Shown here piece by piece: positions 1 through 7,222 of a stretch of 64,000 nucleotides of DNA. Origin of the DNA: JAHFTW01 sp038046785 (GTDB lineage Archaea > Thermoplasmatota > E2 > JACPAO01 > JAHFTW01); NCBI GenBank assembly GCA_038046785.1, contig JBBSVM010000006.1:119832-183831 (forward strand), written 5' to 3'. The notes under the pieces were generated by a model. The model was given only the letters and a program-made list of their open reading frames with translations. It had not been told where the DNA came from and made no database searches. Position 1 is the stretch's first letter. Each line of letters starts with the position of its first letter. The position numbers and the translations under genes are program-made.

Positions 1-343
1 CATATGCGACGGCGTCGCTCAGGACAACCGCCGCGCCGAGCCGGAGTTCGCCGGCGAGCGTGAAGCCGGTGCCGGCGTTGGCGCCTTGGGCGAAGGCGAC
101 CGAGACCGCAACGGCTTGCGCTGGGAGGCCAACGGTTTGGTTCGTGAATGTTCCCGCGAACGTCTCGGTGACGCTTGCTGAGGTGGTGGCGCCGATGGTG
201 AGGCAGGCGGAGGCCGCGCCTACCGCAAGGGACAGCGAGCCATCACTCTGGAGATAGAGCGGAGCGGTCGCCGATGATGTTTGGGCGGCAGCTCCTGTGG
301 TGGCAAGAAGGAGCGCGGCGAGGAGCAAGGTGACGCGGTTCAT
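1..343 (-). CDS. Secreted protein of unknown function, C-terminus beyond window
   Basis: The frame opens at an ATG at 343 and is still open at the window edge, so only about 114 N-terminal residues are seen. Residues 1-20 form a signal peptide (starts MNRVTLLLAALLL), followed by a Ser/Thr/Ala-rich, probably beta-rich sequence. The start overlaps the stop of the upstream CDF transporter gene (ATGA at 340-343), suggesting translational coupling and a joint role in metal handling at the cell surface. I recognise no family. Confidence 0.6.
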   Translation of the reverse strand, partial: MNRVTLLLAALLLATTGAAAQTSSATAPLYLQSDGSLSLAVGAASACLTIGATTSASVTETFAGTFTNQTVGLPAQAVAVSVAFAQGANAGTGFTLAGELRLGAAVVLSDAVAY

Positions 344-1377
344 GCGGCACCTGCCTGGAGACCGCAGGGGGCAGGGCAGGGGGCATCGACGGCCTCGACT
401 TGGATGGTGACGTGGCTCAGTTTGTAGGTGCGCAGAAGATGGTCGTGGACGGCGCGCACGGTGAGGCCGCTTTCGTCGGGGCGGTTGGTGACGATGTGGG
501 CGGTCAGGAAGTCATGGCCGTCGGTGAGGGTCCAGGCGTGGATGTCATGCACGGAAGCGACGCCGGAAACTTTGCTCAAGCTGGTCTCGATGGCGTCCAG
601 GTCGAGGTGCTTGGGGGCGCCCTGCATGAGGACATGCAAGGTGTCGCGCGTGAGCTTCCACGCCACGCGCAAGATGAGGATGGAGATGACCAGGGTGAGC
701 AAGGGGTCGGCCCAGAGCCAGCCGCGCGAGTAAACGAGGTAGCCGGCCAGGAGTGCCACCGCAGAGCCGAGCAGGTCGGAGAGGACGTGCGCGTAGGCGG
801 CGCGCATGTTGAGGCTGTGCGCGGCGCCGCGATGGAGGACGAACGCCATGCCGGCATTGGCGACGAGCGTGATGCCGCCCATGACCATGACGAGGAAGCC
901 GCGCACGGCGGGTGGGTCCATGAGGCGGTGCCATGCCTCGTAGATGAAGTAGGCCGAGATGATCCAGAGGGCGAGGGCGTTGACGAAGGCGGAGACCACT
1001 TCGGCGCGTCGGTAGCCGAAGGTCTTGCTGCGGCTGGCGGCTTTCACGGACCAGGTGACGGCAAGGAGGGCGAGTGCGAGGGCGCCGGTGTCGGTGGCGG
1101 AGTGGGCTGCGTCGGAGAGGAGGGCGAGCGAGTTGGCGAGGAAGCCAATGCCGACTTCGGCGATGGTGACGGTGAGGCCGACGGCGATGACGGCGATGAG
1201 GCGGTTGCGGTTGGAGATGGCCATGCCACGCAGTTCGGAGCCGTGGTCGTGTCCGTGGGCGCCGTGATCATGGCCGTCGTGCGCGCCGTGCGCGTGGTCG
1301 TGCCCGTCGTGGTCGTGGTGTTCTTGCTGACCCGCCGGAGAGGGGGACGCAATCGGGAGGGCCGGAGCCGTGCTCAC
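340..1377 (-). CDS. Cation diffusion facilitator (Zn/Co/Cd-type metal/proton antiporter)
   Basis: A 345-residue CDF exporter, expected to move divalent metal out of the cytosol in exchange for protons. The N-terminus (about residues 19-47) is a His/Asp-rich metal-binding stretch with repeated HDHDGHD-like units. Six membrane segments follow, with the family HxxxD sites: 'LLSDAAHSATD' in TM2 and 'AYAHVLSDLLGS' in TM5. A cytosolic ferredoxin-like C-terminal domain contains 'VHDIHAWTL'. It is nearly last in a minus-strand run starting at the NikR-like gene (4017). The family call is firm; the metal is not settled by sequence, and copper is not a usual CDF substrate. Confidence 0.93.
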   Translation of the reverse strand: MSTAPALPIASPSPAGQQEHHDHDGHDHAHGAHDGHDHGAHGHDHGSELRGMAISNRNRLIAVIAVGLTVTIAEVGIGFLANSLALLSDAAHSATDTGALALALLAVTWSVKAASRSKTFGYRRAEVVSAFVNALALWIISAYFIYEAWHRLMDPPAVRGFLVMVMGGITLVANAGMAFVLHRGAAHSLNMRAAYAHVLSDLLGSAVALLAGYLVYSRGWLWADPLLTLVISILILRVAWKLTRDTLHVLMQGAPKHLDLDAIETSLSKVSGVASVHDIHAWTLTDGHDFLTAHIVTNRPDESGLTVRAVHDHLLRTYKLSHVTIQVEAVDAPCPAPCGLQAGAA

Positions 1378-1468
1378 AGCCCCTCTTCAACGGTTGGCGG
1401 GTATAGCGGCTGTGCTAACTGGGGCGCCCAGGTTTCATAATGGACCAACCTCTTCTCAGTTCCAATCT

Positions 1469-2332
1469 TTATCGTCCAGCACGGTCCCGCCACCATTTCC
1501 ATGTCTGGTTGAGGAGGTAGAAGGTGCCGCCGGCGACGACGGCCAAGAAGAGGCCGTTGAGGAGCGTGCGCGTCAGGTCGGAACGAGGTTCGACGCTTTC
1601 CTGAACGAAGACGTGTTGAGTGGGCACGTCGTCGGGGTCAAACAGGGCGCTCGTGAAACGCATGTGGCGCATGCCCGGTTCTCGGAAGGTGACGTCGGCC
1701 GCCCACGTGTGGTCGGGGGTGCGTTGGAGGATGAGTTTCTCGCTGCCGAGCATTTGGCTGTGGTCGTCGGTCCAACTCTCCAGCGTGAGCAGGAGGAGGC
1801 CGGGCCCTTGGTTGGCTTGGGCGCGCTCGTTGTCGTACCAGACGAGTTTGAAGTCGAGTCGCGTCACGTTTCCGACGTAGGCGTCCAGCTCTTCGTTCAC
1901 GGGGGTGATGCGGAAGCCGACGTCCTTGTAGACGGCCAAAGCGAGCGTCGCGACTTCGCGGCGTGCTCCGTTCTCGAAGGTGATGGTGGCGTTCCAGGCG
2001 CCGGGCGAGGGGAAGAGCCAGGAGCCTTCCCAGGTCGTGTTGGCGGCGTGGCGGAAAGCGCCCTGGAGGGTCTCTTCTTGCGGGCCGGTCCACGTATAGG
2101 AGATCTGCGTCGCATTGGAGGCGGCACCGAGACGATTGTCCTTCCATTCCTGGACGATGAGCCGCCACTCCATCGTCTGGCCGGCAATGGGGAGGCGGTC
2201 GGGGGAGAGGACGGCGACGTAGGTGTCGCTTTGGAAGACCGTGTCGGAGCCGAACTCCTCAACATGGGCCTGTGTGGACGGCAGGGCCAAGAGCAGGGCC
2301 AGGGCGGCAAGCGTGGCGCGGGAGCGGTTCAG
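1469..2332 (-). CDS. Secreted, C-terminally membrane-anchored protein with mature N-terminal His
   Basis: About 287 residues with a signal peptide ending in a probable TQA cleavage site, so the mature protein would begin HVEEFG. A large beta-rich extracytoplasmic part follows, then one membrane helix (near 'LLNGLFLAVVAGGTFYL') and a basic end. No ATG, GTG or TTG gives a complete signal peptide. The best start is a CTG at 2332 overlapping the cupredoxin stop (CTGA at 2329-2332), an unusual start favoured by coupling. An N-terminal His after cleavage recalls CopC/LPMO histidine-brace proteins, but no family similarity is visible beyond that. The operon partner is a cupredoxin. Confidence 0.65.
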   Translation of the reverse strand: MNRSRATLAALALLLALPSTQAHVEEFGSDTVFQSDTYVAVLSPDRLPIAGQTMEWRLIVQEWKDNRLGAASNATQISYTWTGPQEETLQGAFRHAANTTWEGSWLFPSPGAWNATITFENGARREVATLALAVYKDVGFRITPVNEELDAYVGNVTRLDFKLVWYDNERAQANQGPGLLLLTLESWTDDHSQMLGSEKLILQRTPDHTWAADVTFREPGMRHMRFTSALFDPDDVPTQHVFVQESVEPRSDLTRTLLNGLFLAVVAGGTFYLLNQTWKWWRDRAGR

Positions 2333-2769
2333 CGTCTCAGCCTCCAGGCCGCGCCGGCGAGGAGGGCGACGATGGCGGCAAGCGGGAGCGTCGGGGTCGA
2401 AGCGGAGCCCGGTCCGACGGTGAGGGTGCCTTTCATGCCGCCCTCGGCGTGGCCGGCGACGCGGCAGATGTAGGCGTAGCTTCCCGTCTGAAGCTCCACG
2501 GTGAGAGTGAGGTTTTGGCCGGTCTTGAGGAGCGGCGTGAAGGCCAGCGGGGTGGAGCAGCCGCCTTGTGCCTCCGACGCGCACAGGGTGAAGTCGTGCG
2601 GGATGGAGCCGCGGTTCTCGACGCGGATGGCCCAGCTGCCCGCCTCGGGGAAGATGGACGGGTTAATGGCGACGTGGAAGGGGTTGTCGTGCAGCTGCAC
2701 GGTCGCCTCGGCGGCTTGGGCGGCGGGCACGGCGAGTGCGCCCGCCACGAGAAGGAAGAGGAGTTTCAT
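2329..2769 (-). CDS. Secreted cupredoxin with C-terminal membrane tail
   Basis: 146 residues: signal peptide (1-19), one cupredoxin domain and a hydrophobic tail ending WRLRR. Type-1 copper ligands appear in the standard order: His in 'SIPHDF', then Cys, His and Met in 'YICRVAGHAEGGMKG'. This predicts a small surface-held electron carrier or copper binder. The tail (hydrophobic stretch plus Arg cluster) resembles archaeal C-terminal anchoring or sorting signals. Both ends overlap neighbours by 4 bases (ATGA with the upstream membrane protein, CTGA downstream), so it is translated within a tightly coupled operon. Confidence 0.88.
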   Translation of the reverse strand: MKLLFLLVAGALAVPAAQAAEATVQLHDNPFHVAINPSIFPEAGSWAIRVENRGSIPHDFTLCASEAQGGCSTPLAFTPLLKTGQNLTLTVELQTGSYAYICRVAGHAEGGMKGTLTVGPGSASTPTLPLAAIVALLAGAAWRLRR

Positions 2770-3578
2770 CCGGGATGCTTCTCCGCAGTGGATGCGTGCG
2801 GTGTGCCTGCGTCGTGGTCGTTGGGGGTGGTCTCCGGTACTGCGCCGTGGTGGTCCTGGCCTTCGCCGAGGCTGGAGATGTTCGCCTCGGCGACGAGGGC
2901 GGAACCGTAGGCGGCCCCACCCGCAAGCAGGCCGATGGCCAGCATGACGGAGGTCGTCACCACGGTGGCGCGTCGGGAGGATGTGGCGGGAGCGGCGGCG
3001 CCCGCCAGTGCGGGCACGAGCAGGATGGCGGCTGCGACTTGGAGGGCGACGGTGGCGAGGCTGACGAGGTCCATGCCTTCGGGTCCATCACTCCACGGGC
3101 TGCGCAGGATGCGTGTTAGTGTCCAGAGGGCCAGGGGTCCGATGGCGAGGAGGGCAAATCCAATGCGTGCCGTCCGGCGCGTGGGTGAGACTGCGTAGAG
3201 GACGCTCCAGGCGACCTGCGCGACCCCGATGGCGCAGAAGAACAGGCCAAGACCGAGCGCTTCTTGCAGGTGGGATTGCAGCACGGTGAGATGCAGGACG
3301 CCCGCGCCAAGCATCAGGCCGGCTGCCCAAGCGTCGTGCAGGCGTCGCGCCGACCACGCCGCAACGAGCGTGTTCGGAGATGCGCCGGATGCTTTGGCCA
3401 ACGCAGGACGGGGCAAGGCGTCGAGCGCGCGTCGTGCTTGCAGCGCTGAGAAACTCAGGCCGCCGGGGGGTTGTGGGCTCGATGCTGCTTCGGTCAGGGC
3501 TGCTGCGCCGACAAGGGTTGTGGGCATGGATGCGGCCCAACCCAGGGACGAGGAGTTGGTTTCCGGTTGCGGCCTCAT
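2766..3578 (-). CDS. Polytopic membrane protein with His-rich tail (paralogue of 14089-14745)
   Basis: About 270 residues if begun at the ATG at 3578; a longer frame from 3674 would run into the NikR-like gene. Roughly six membrane segments and a His/Asp/Pro-rich C-terminal tail (includes 'GEGQDHHGAV'). Its conserved cores 'GVLHLTVLQSHLQEA' and 'RILRSPWSDGPEGMD' recur almost unchanged in the protein at 14089-14745, defining a family present twice in this region, each time next to secreted or copper proteins. Function unknown; a metal-handling membrane partner is inferred from the tail and operon. Ends with an ATGA overlap to the cupredoxin gene. Confidence 0.72.
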   Translation of the reverse strand: MRPQPETNSSSLGWAASMPTTLVGAAALTEAASSPQPPGGLSFSALQARRALDALPRPALAKASGASPNTLVAAWSARRLHDAWAAGLMLGAGVLHLTVLQSHLQEALGLGLFFCAIGVAQVAWSVLYAVSPTRRTARIGFALLAIGPLALWTLTRILRSPWSDGPEGMDLVSLATVALQVAAAILLVPALAGAAAPATSSRRATVVTTSVMLAIGLLAGGAAYGSALVAEANISSLGEGQDHHGAVPETTPNDHDAGTPHASTAEKHPG

Positions 3579-3642
3579 GGCTCGAATAGGATTCAATTTC
3601 CGACAAAAGGCTGATGCTAAGCTCGGCGCCTCATTTTCATAT

Positions 3643-4017
3643 TCAGATGGGTGCCGGCGTGACGCGGACGCCATCGAGTTTCGTCAACGCGTCGAGGAGT
3701 TCGTGGATGCGTGGCCCTTCGCCATGGAGGCTGAGAGCATCCACGCAGGTCTCTTCCAGATGGTGGTGCAAGGAGGTGCGGACCAGCCCCTCGAAACGGC
3801 GCAAAACGCGGCTCACCTTCTCCTGGTTATTGTCCACCACATAGACCAGCGTCAAGGCGAGATGGACTTGGCCATCGAACTCCATCTGATGACGCGTGAT
3901 GAAGTGGTGCAGCGCGTCGCGGACGGCGCTGGAGCGGGAATGGTAGCCAAAGTGCTCGACCAGCTTGTCGAACTTGTCCAGTTCGGCGCCAGAGAGGGAG
4001 ATCGAGATGACGGCCAT
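3643..4017 (-). CDS. NikR-like ribbon-helix-helix metal regulator, copy A
   Basis: 124 residues. An N-terminal ribbon-helix-helix DNA-binding domain (about 1-45, 'MAVISISLSGAELDKFD') precedes an ACT-like metal-binding domain. The metal site resembles the NikR pattern: 'SLHHHLEETCVDAL' supplies clustered His and a Cys, with another His in 'VHLALTLVY'. NikR proteins bind as tetramers to palindromic operators when loaded with metal. In a copper-rich context the effector may not be nickel; that is inference. It is about 89 percent identical to the copy at 28416-28790. The leader contains a 20-G tract 14 bases before the ATG. Confidence 0.85.
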   Translation of the reverse strand: MAVISISLSGAELDKFDKLVEHFGYHSRSSAVRDALHHFITRHQMEFDGQVHLALTLVYVVDNNQEKVSRVLRRFEGLVRTSLHHHLEETCVDALSLHGEGPRIHELLDALTKLDGVRVTPAPI

Positions 4018-4031
4018 AGGGGCTCACTTGT

Positions 4032-4051
4032 GGGGGGGGGGGGGGGGGGGG
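4032..4051. repeat. Homopolymer tract of 20 G (C on coding strand)
   Basis: An uninterrupted G run immediately before the NikR-like gene of copy A. The matching place in copy B (about 28805-28810) has only six Gs. Such tracts can slip and vary expression, but are also a common place for sequencing or assembly error. Confidence 0.9.
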
Positions 4052-4059
4052 TAAATGCG

Positions 4060-4207
4060 TCAGCCTGCGGCGTGGAGAGGGCGGCTCGTCGAGGAAGACG
4101 TCGCCGGTTTGGATGGGGAGCGGGTTTCGTAGGTGCCGGGGTGGACGAGGAAGAGGTTGTGGACCATCCATGTCCCGTCGCCATTTGGCGTGGCGGCGAA
4201 CGAGGAG
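4060..4207 (-). pseudogene. Remnant of copC-copD C-terminus
   Basis: Minus-strand translation gives 'GTWMVHNLFLVHPGTYE', then in another frame 'IQTGDVFLDEPP', then back to 'PLHAAG' and a stop. These align in order to the end of the intact CopC-CopD at 28824 ('AWMVHNLLLVRSGAYD', 'FQTGDVFLDELPF', 'TLHVRG', stop). About 45 codons remain, with two frame changes and no upstream part of the gene. Either a decayed duplicate or a fragment carried along with the NikR-like gene; sequencing indels near the G tract could account for some frame changes, but not for the missing 500 codons. Confidence 0.8.
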
Positions 4208-4327
4208 CGCCGGCACTTGGGTGTCCAAATGCGAAAGGCACGAGCCCGCAACGCTTCCCGGCCATGCTTATTTCGTATCGTGCGTATTTTCCACATCGAC
4301 TTGCCCAGATTCCGGCGACCCTCGGGC

Positions 4328-4783
4328 TCAGTCAGCGGCCCGCATCCGCTCAAGCAAGCCGACGAGCTGCTCAATCTCCTGGAGCTTCCAGTCGTTGAAC
4401 ACCTTCCCGACCCCCTTATGGGCTTCCAGCATGATGCCAATCAGCCGCTGACGGGCCCCCGGCACGAGCTGCACGGTCACGACGCGACGATCCTTGGAGT
4501 TCCGCTTGCGCGTCACGAAGCCTGCTGCCTCCAGGCGATCCAGCATGATGCTCACACTGCCCGACGTCAGGCCCGTGAAGGCGACGATGTCGCGTGGAGT
4601 CGTGTCTCCGGCATGCGCCATGAACTGCAAGGCGAACGCATCCGTCGTCGAAACCGATTCGCCCGACGCGGCCGCAAGCTGCCGCTGGAACTCCGTAAAG
4701 CTCCGTCGAAGAGCATGGATGGCCGCCAGCACGGCCGCCTCACGGCGCGTCCCATGACCCCCCGCACCATGGTCGTGCTTCAT
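4328..4783 (-). CDS. MarR-family transcriptional regulator with His-rich N-terminus
   Basis: About 151 residues from the ATG at 4783 (a start at 4801 adds six residues). The winged helix is visible: helix-turn-helix around 'TPRDIVAFTGLTSGSVSIML', then 'LEAAGFVTRKRNSKDRRVV', the MarR wing with its conserved DRR. The N-terminus (MKHDHGAGGHG) could bind metal. The start at 4783 is favoured by a TATA-like element (CTTAG on the minus strand, 4807-4811) about 27 bases upstream, as for leaderless mRNAs. Divergent from the small membrane proteins at 4869 and 5011, which it probably controls through the palindrome at 4826-4839. Confidence 0.87.
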   Translation of the reverse strand: MKHDHGAGGHGTRREAAVLAAIHALRRSFTEFQRQLAAASGESVSTTDAFALQFMAHAGDTTPRDIVAFTGLTSGSVSIMLDRLEAAGFVTRKRNSKDRRVVTVQLVPGARQRLIGIMLEAHKGVGKVFNDWKLQEIEQLVGLLERMRAAD

Positions 4784-4825
4784 GGGCGCTGCCAGCGGCA
4801 CCGCCCTCTAAGGCCTTCCCAAATC

Positions 4826-4839
4826 TCTTGATGACAAGA
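4826..4839. promoter_or_regulatory. Inverted repeat, candidate MarR operator
   Basis: TCTTG-ATGA-CAAGA is a perfect 5-bp-arm inverted repeat in the divergent region between the MarR gene and the gene at 4869. It abuts the TATA-like element at 4842-4849, where a bound regulator could block or recruit TBP/TFB. Spacing and half-sites fit MarR-type operators; binding is inference. Confidence 0.45.
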
Positions 4840-4841
4840 TT

Positions 4842-4849
4842 CTTTATGG
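4842..4849 (+). promoter_or_regulatory. TATA-like box for the gene at 4869
   Basis: CTTTATGG lies about 25 bases before the ATG at 4869, the spacing expected when the archaeal transcript begins at or next to the start codon. Confidence 0.5.
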
Positions 4850-4868
4850 CAAGCGGTTTGACCGACCC

Positions 4869-5009
4869 ATGGACCTGGAGCCCAACTCGCCCGCATCCGA
4901 GCCCCCCGAGACCCCACGCTGGGTGTGGATTCTTGCGGGCGTCCTGGCTGCCGGCCTCATGGCCGTCGTGACGCTGCACTTGACGGGCAACATGCGCATG
5001 GGGCATTGA
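4869..5009 (+). CDS. Small single-span membrane protein (46 aa)
   Basis: ATG at 4869 to TGA at 5007-5009. The N-terminus is Pro/Glu-rich and probably cytosolic. One membrane helix (about residues 18-37, 'WVWILAGVLAAGLMAVVTL') precedes a short tail ending NMRMGH, with Met and His that could bind copper. Only one base separates it from the next gene, and a TATA-like box lies 25 bases upstream, so this is probably the first gene of a two-gene unit divergent from the MarR gene. No family recognised. Confidence 0.6.
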   Translation: MDLEPNSPASEPPETPRWVWILAGVLAAGLMAVVTLHLTGNMRMGH

Positions 5010-5010
5010 C

Positions 5011-5514
5011 ATGCTGGGCACCGGTGGTCGCCGCCTGTGGCTTTCCATGCACATCGTCTCGTCGGTCGGCTGGATTGGCGCCGTCATGGCCTTCATTGTC
5101 CTCGACGTCGCCACAGTCACGAGTGCCAACGTCGGCGTCCTGCGCGGGGCCTATATCTCCATGGACCTCATCACCCGGTGGGCAATCATTCCTCTTGCAC
5201 TGACCTCCTTCGTGACAGGCCTCGTCGTCGCGTTGGGCACCAAGTGGGGCCTTTTTCGACACTACTGGGTCGCCGTTTCGCTCGTCCTGACCGCGGCGTC
5301 CACGATCGTGCTCTACGTTCAAGTGCCTCTGATCGGTCGTCGTGCCGCGATGGCCGCTGACCTCGCAACGAGCGACGCGACCATCCAGGACTTAGGCAAC
5401 CTTCTGCTCCACTCCATCGGCGGCACCATTGTCTTGCTCATCATCATGGTTTTGAACATCTACAAGCCGCGCGGACTGACTCGATACGGGTGGCGAAAGC
5501 AAGTCGCGCAGTAG
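5011..5514 (+). CDS. Four-TM membrane protein, DUF2269/CopD-like
   Basis: 167 residues with four membrane helices. The first carries 'LHIV..VGWIGA', the His- and Trp-containing pattern typical of DUF2269 and CopD-type membrane domains, where such His residues lie in the membrane. A His in the last helix ('LLLHSIGGTIVLL') could pair with it. The role in copper or haem handling is inferred from this resemblance and from the neighbours. Co-transcribed with the 46-residue protein immediately upstream. Confidence 0.62.
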   Translation: MLGTGGRRLWLSMHIVSSVGWIGAVMAFIVLDVATVTSANVGVLRGAYISMDLITRWAIIPLALTSFVTGLVVALGTKWGLFRHYWVAVSLVLTAASTIVLYVQVPLIGRRAAMAADLATSDATIQDLGNLLLHSIGGTIVLLIIMVLNIYKPRGLTRYGWRKQVAQ

Positions 5515-5610
5515 GTCCCGGCACTTGCTGAAACGGGCGGAGGAGGCGTGCTCGGGATTCCTTGCGTCCACCGTGAACAGGGTCTAATCGGGTTCGTCGG
5601 CAATCACTGC

Positions 5611-5724
5611 ATGCTCCATTGGAGCAGGCGGGTTCGGAGCCTGATCTTGCTGGGGATCCTGGTCTGCCTCTTGACCATGGCCGCCACGATGTACTCCATG
5701 ATGCGGCGCGACAAAGGCCCCTGA
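5611..5724 (+). CDS. Possible small membrane protein (37 aa)
   Basis: ATG at 5611 to TGA at 5722-5724. It encodes a basic N-terminus (MLHWSRRVRS), one hydrophobic helix and a Met-rich end ('MAATMYSMMRRDKGP'). It lies about 95 bases after the four-TM protein on the same strand. There is no clear ribosome site, and the call rests only on the membrane-helix pattern and location. Confidence 0.3.
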   Translation: MLHWSRRVRSLILLGILVCLLTMAATMYSMMRRDKGP

Positions 5725-5736
5725 GGCCAAGGTGCC

Positions 5737-7011
5737 CTAACCGTCGTTGCGGCGCGGCACAAACAACGCGATTGCGGCAACAACGGCGCCCGCCGCGCCG
5801 GCGAGCGCTCCCAGCAACACGCTGGGGGCGACCCTCTCGACAAGGCCCGACAATTCCACGAGGTGGACGCTCCAGTAAGGCACGCTGACGAGAACTTGGA
5901 ATCCGCTGGCGTCCCGCACGACCCAGTATTCCGGCTGTCCCTGGTCATCGTTTGGCTCGAGGATGTCGTCGAGGCCAGTTGCCCGTTTGAAAACGATTTC
6001 TTTTCTTGAGGTTCCGTCCTCGCCGTCCGGCAAGTCGAAATAGCGCAACTGCAGCCCACTTGGCTCGCTGCCAAGGACCGTCGCATTGACATGGATGACG
6101 AACGTGCGGCCCGCCGTCAAGTTGCCACTCAAAACCACGCGGAGAGGGTCGGATTCTGTCGGTGTGGATTCGGGGTGCTTGACGCTCACTCTGATGCGAT
6201 CGTAGGCGAAAACCTCGGCGCAATGACGGGCAGCGTCGTCCACTTCTTGCCCACAGTTCGCCTCATTGACGTAAATCTCAGCTCCAATCCGATTGCCATG
6301 CGCCACGGCACCGCGAATCTTGGTTCGAGCGGCCGTGGATTCCGGGGTCTGAGATTCGGAGATTTCAGCAAAGGTGTGGAAGCTGAAAAAGTGGGTTATG
6401 GATAAGGTGCGGTCGTCCAGCCAGGTCAGATTCCTGCTGGTGAGAATGGCACGCCCGCCATCGGGGTACTGAACCAGGACGCCCTCCTTCATCGATTCCT
6501 TGGTAATGCCCATCGGGAAAACGAGGATGGCTGCCGCATCGTCGCCTTCAAAGCGCAGGAAGCCCCGAGCATCGTCATGCATCGCCAGAAAGCTGCGTCC
6601 GGCACGCAGGACGATCCGGTCATTATCGCGACCCAACCGAACTTCGCTGTCCGAGTCCATGCGAAGGGAAACCAGAACCTCGCGGCCATCCACTGTCAGG
6701 TTGGCAATCCCGATTCCGTCCGCTGCGAGCGCGAAACCCAAGTGACGCGGACCGCTCTCCGCCGCGCACAGGCCTGCCTGCGAGCGGCCCTTGCAGCGAA
6801 TCTTGCAATCGCCAGGCGAATCGACGCAATCATCTCGGACGCATTTCCCGTGCTCTTCCGGTTGCGTGTCACGAACGCAGGCGCGTTCCTTGTCTGGCCG
6901 ACTTGCATCGTCGATGGTGGTTGGTCCACCCTCTTGAGCGGTAGCCACGTTTGCCACGTTTGCCAGTGCCAGCAACGCCACGGCGGCAAATTGAAGCGCC
7001 CGTGGGTGCAT
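5737..7011 (-). CDS. Secreted, C-terminally anchored protein with Cys-rich N-terminal region
   Basis: 424 residues. The signal peptide (about 1-25, cleaved after ATA) is followed by a Cys-rich segment (residues about 45-85, eight Cys including 'CVRDDCVDSPGDCKIRC'), a long beta-rich part, and a terminal hydrophobic helix with a basic end (PRRNDG). Domain boundaries are unclear and I recognise no family. It is monocistronic, converging with the small plus-strand genes before it. The extracellular location is well supported; function is not. Confidence 0.7.
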   Translation of the reverse strand: MHPRALQFAAVALLALANVANVATAQEGGPTTIDDASRPDKERACVRDTQPEEHGKCVRDDCVDSPGDCKIRCKGRSQAGLCAAESGPRHLGFALAADGIGIANLTVDGREVLVSLRMDSDSEVRLGRDNDRIVLRAGRSFLAMHDDARGFLRFEGDDAAAILVFPMGITKESMKEGVLVQYPDGGRAILTSRNLTWLDDRTLSITHFFSFHTFAEISESQTPESTAARTKIRGAVAHGNRIGAEIYVNEANCGQEVDDAARHCAEVFAYDRIRVSVKHPESTPTESDPLRVVLSGNLTAGRTFVIHVNATVLGSEPSGLQLRYFDLPDGEDGTSRKEIVFKRATGLDDILEPNDDQGQPEYWVVRDASGFQVLVSVPYWSVHLVELSGLVERVAPSVLLGALAGAAGAVVAAIALFVPRRNDG

Positions 7012-7222
7012 GGCGCAGAATGGGCCACCGACCTAAAAAGTCCAGCCTGTTTGGGCACGGATTTGGACGGGACTGGCGCGGCTCAAAGGCGGTGCAAGAC
7101 CGCGCCGCAGCAGCGGCTCCGGTGGCTGCGCCCCCGGCGGGCGGATGGCGGGCATTAGGACAAGATTGGAAGACCATGCGCCAGAGGGTAAACGCAAGAA
7201 GGAGACGCGAGGTCGCACCTGC

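Larger units (their letters stand above)
3643..4207. repeat. Duplicated segment, copy A (copC-copD end + NikR-like gene)
   Basis: This stretch matches 28416-28978 across the NikR-like gene, the short leader before it and the last roughly 45 codons of a copC-copD gene. Similarity stops just after 4207. Copy B keeps the copC-copD frame intact; copy A carries frameshifts and a 20-G tract where copy B has six Gs. The two regulators differ at about 14 of 124 residues, so the duplication is fairly recent or under strong conservation. Confidence 0.85.

Noticed and set aside
400..1440. Long plus-strand frame opposite the CDF exporter
   Set aside because: Its translation is a Val/Gly/Asp-rich antisense shadow; the minus-strand protein has clear CDF motifs.
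3579..3674. Longer start (3674) for the membrane protein at 2766
   Set aside because: It would overlap the NikR-like gene, and the added residues are unlike the paralogue at 14089.
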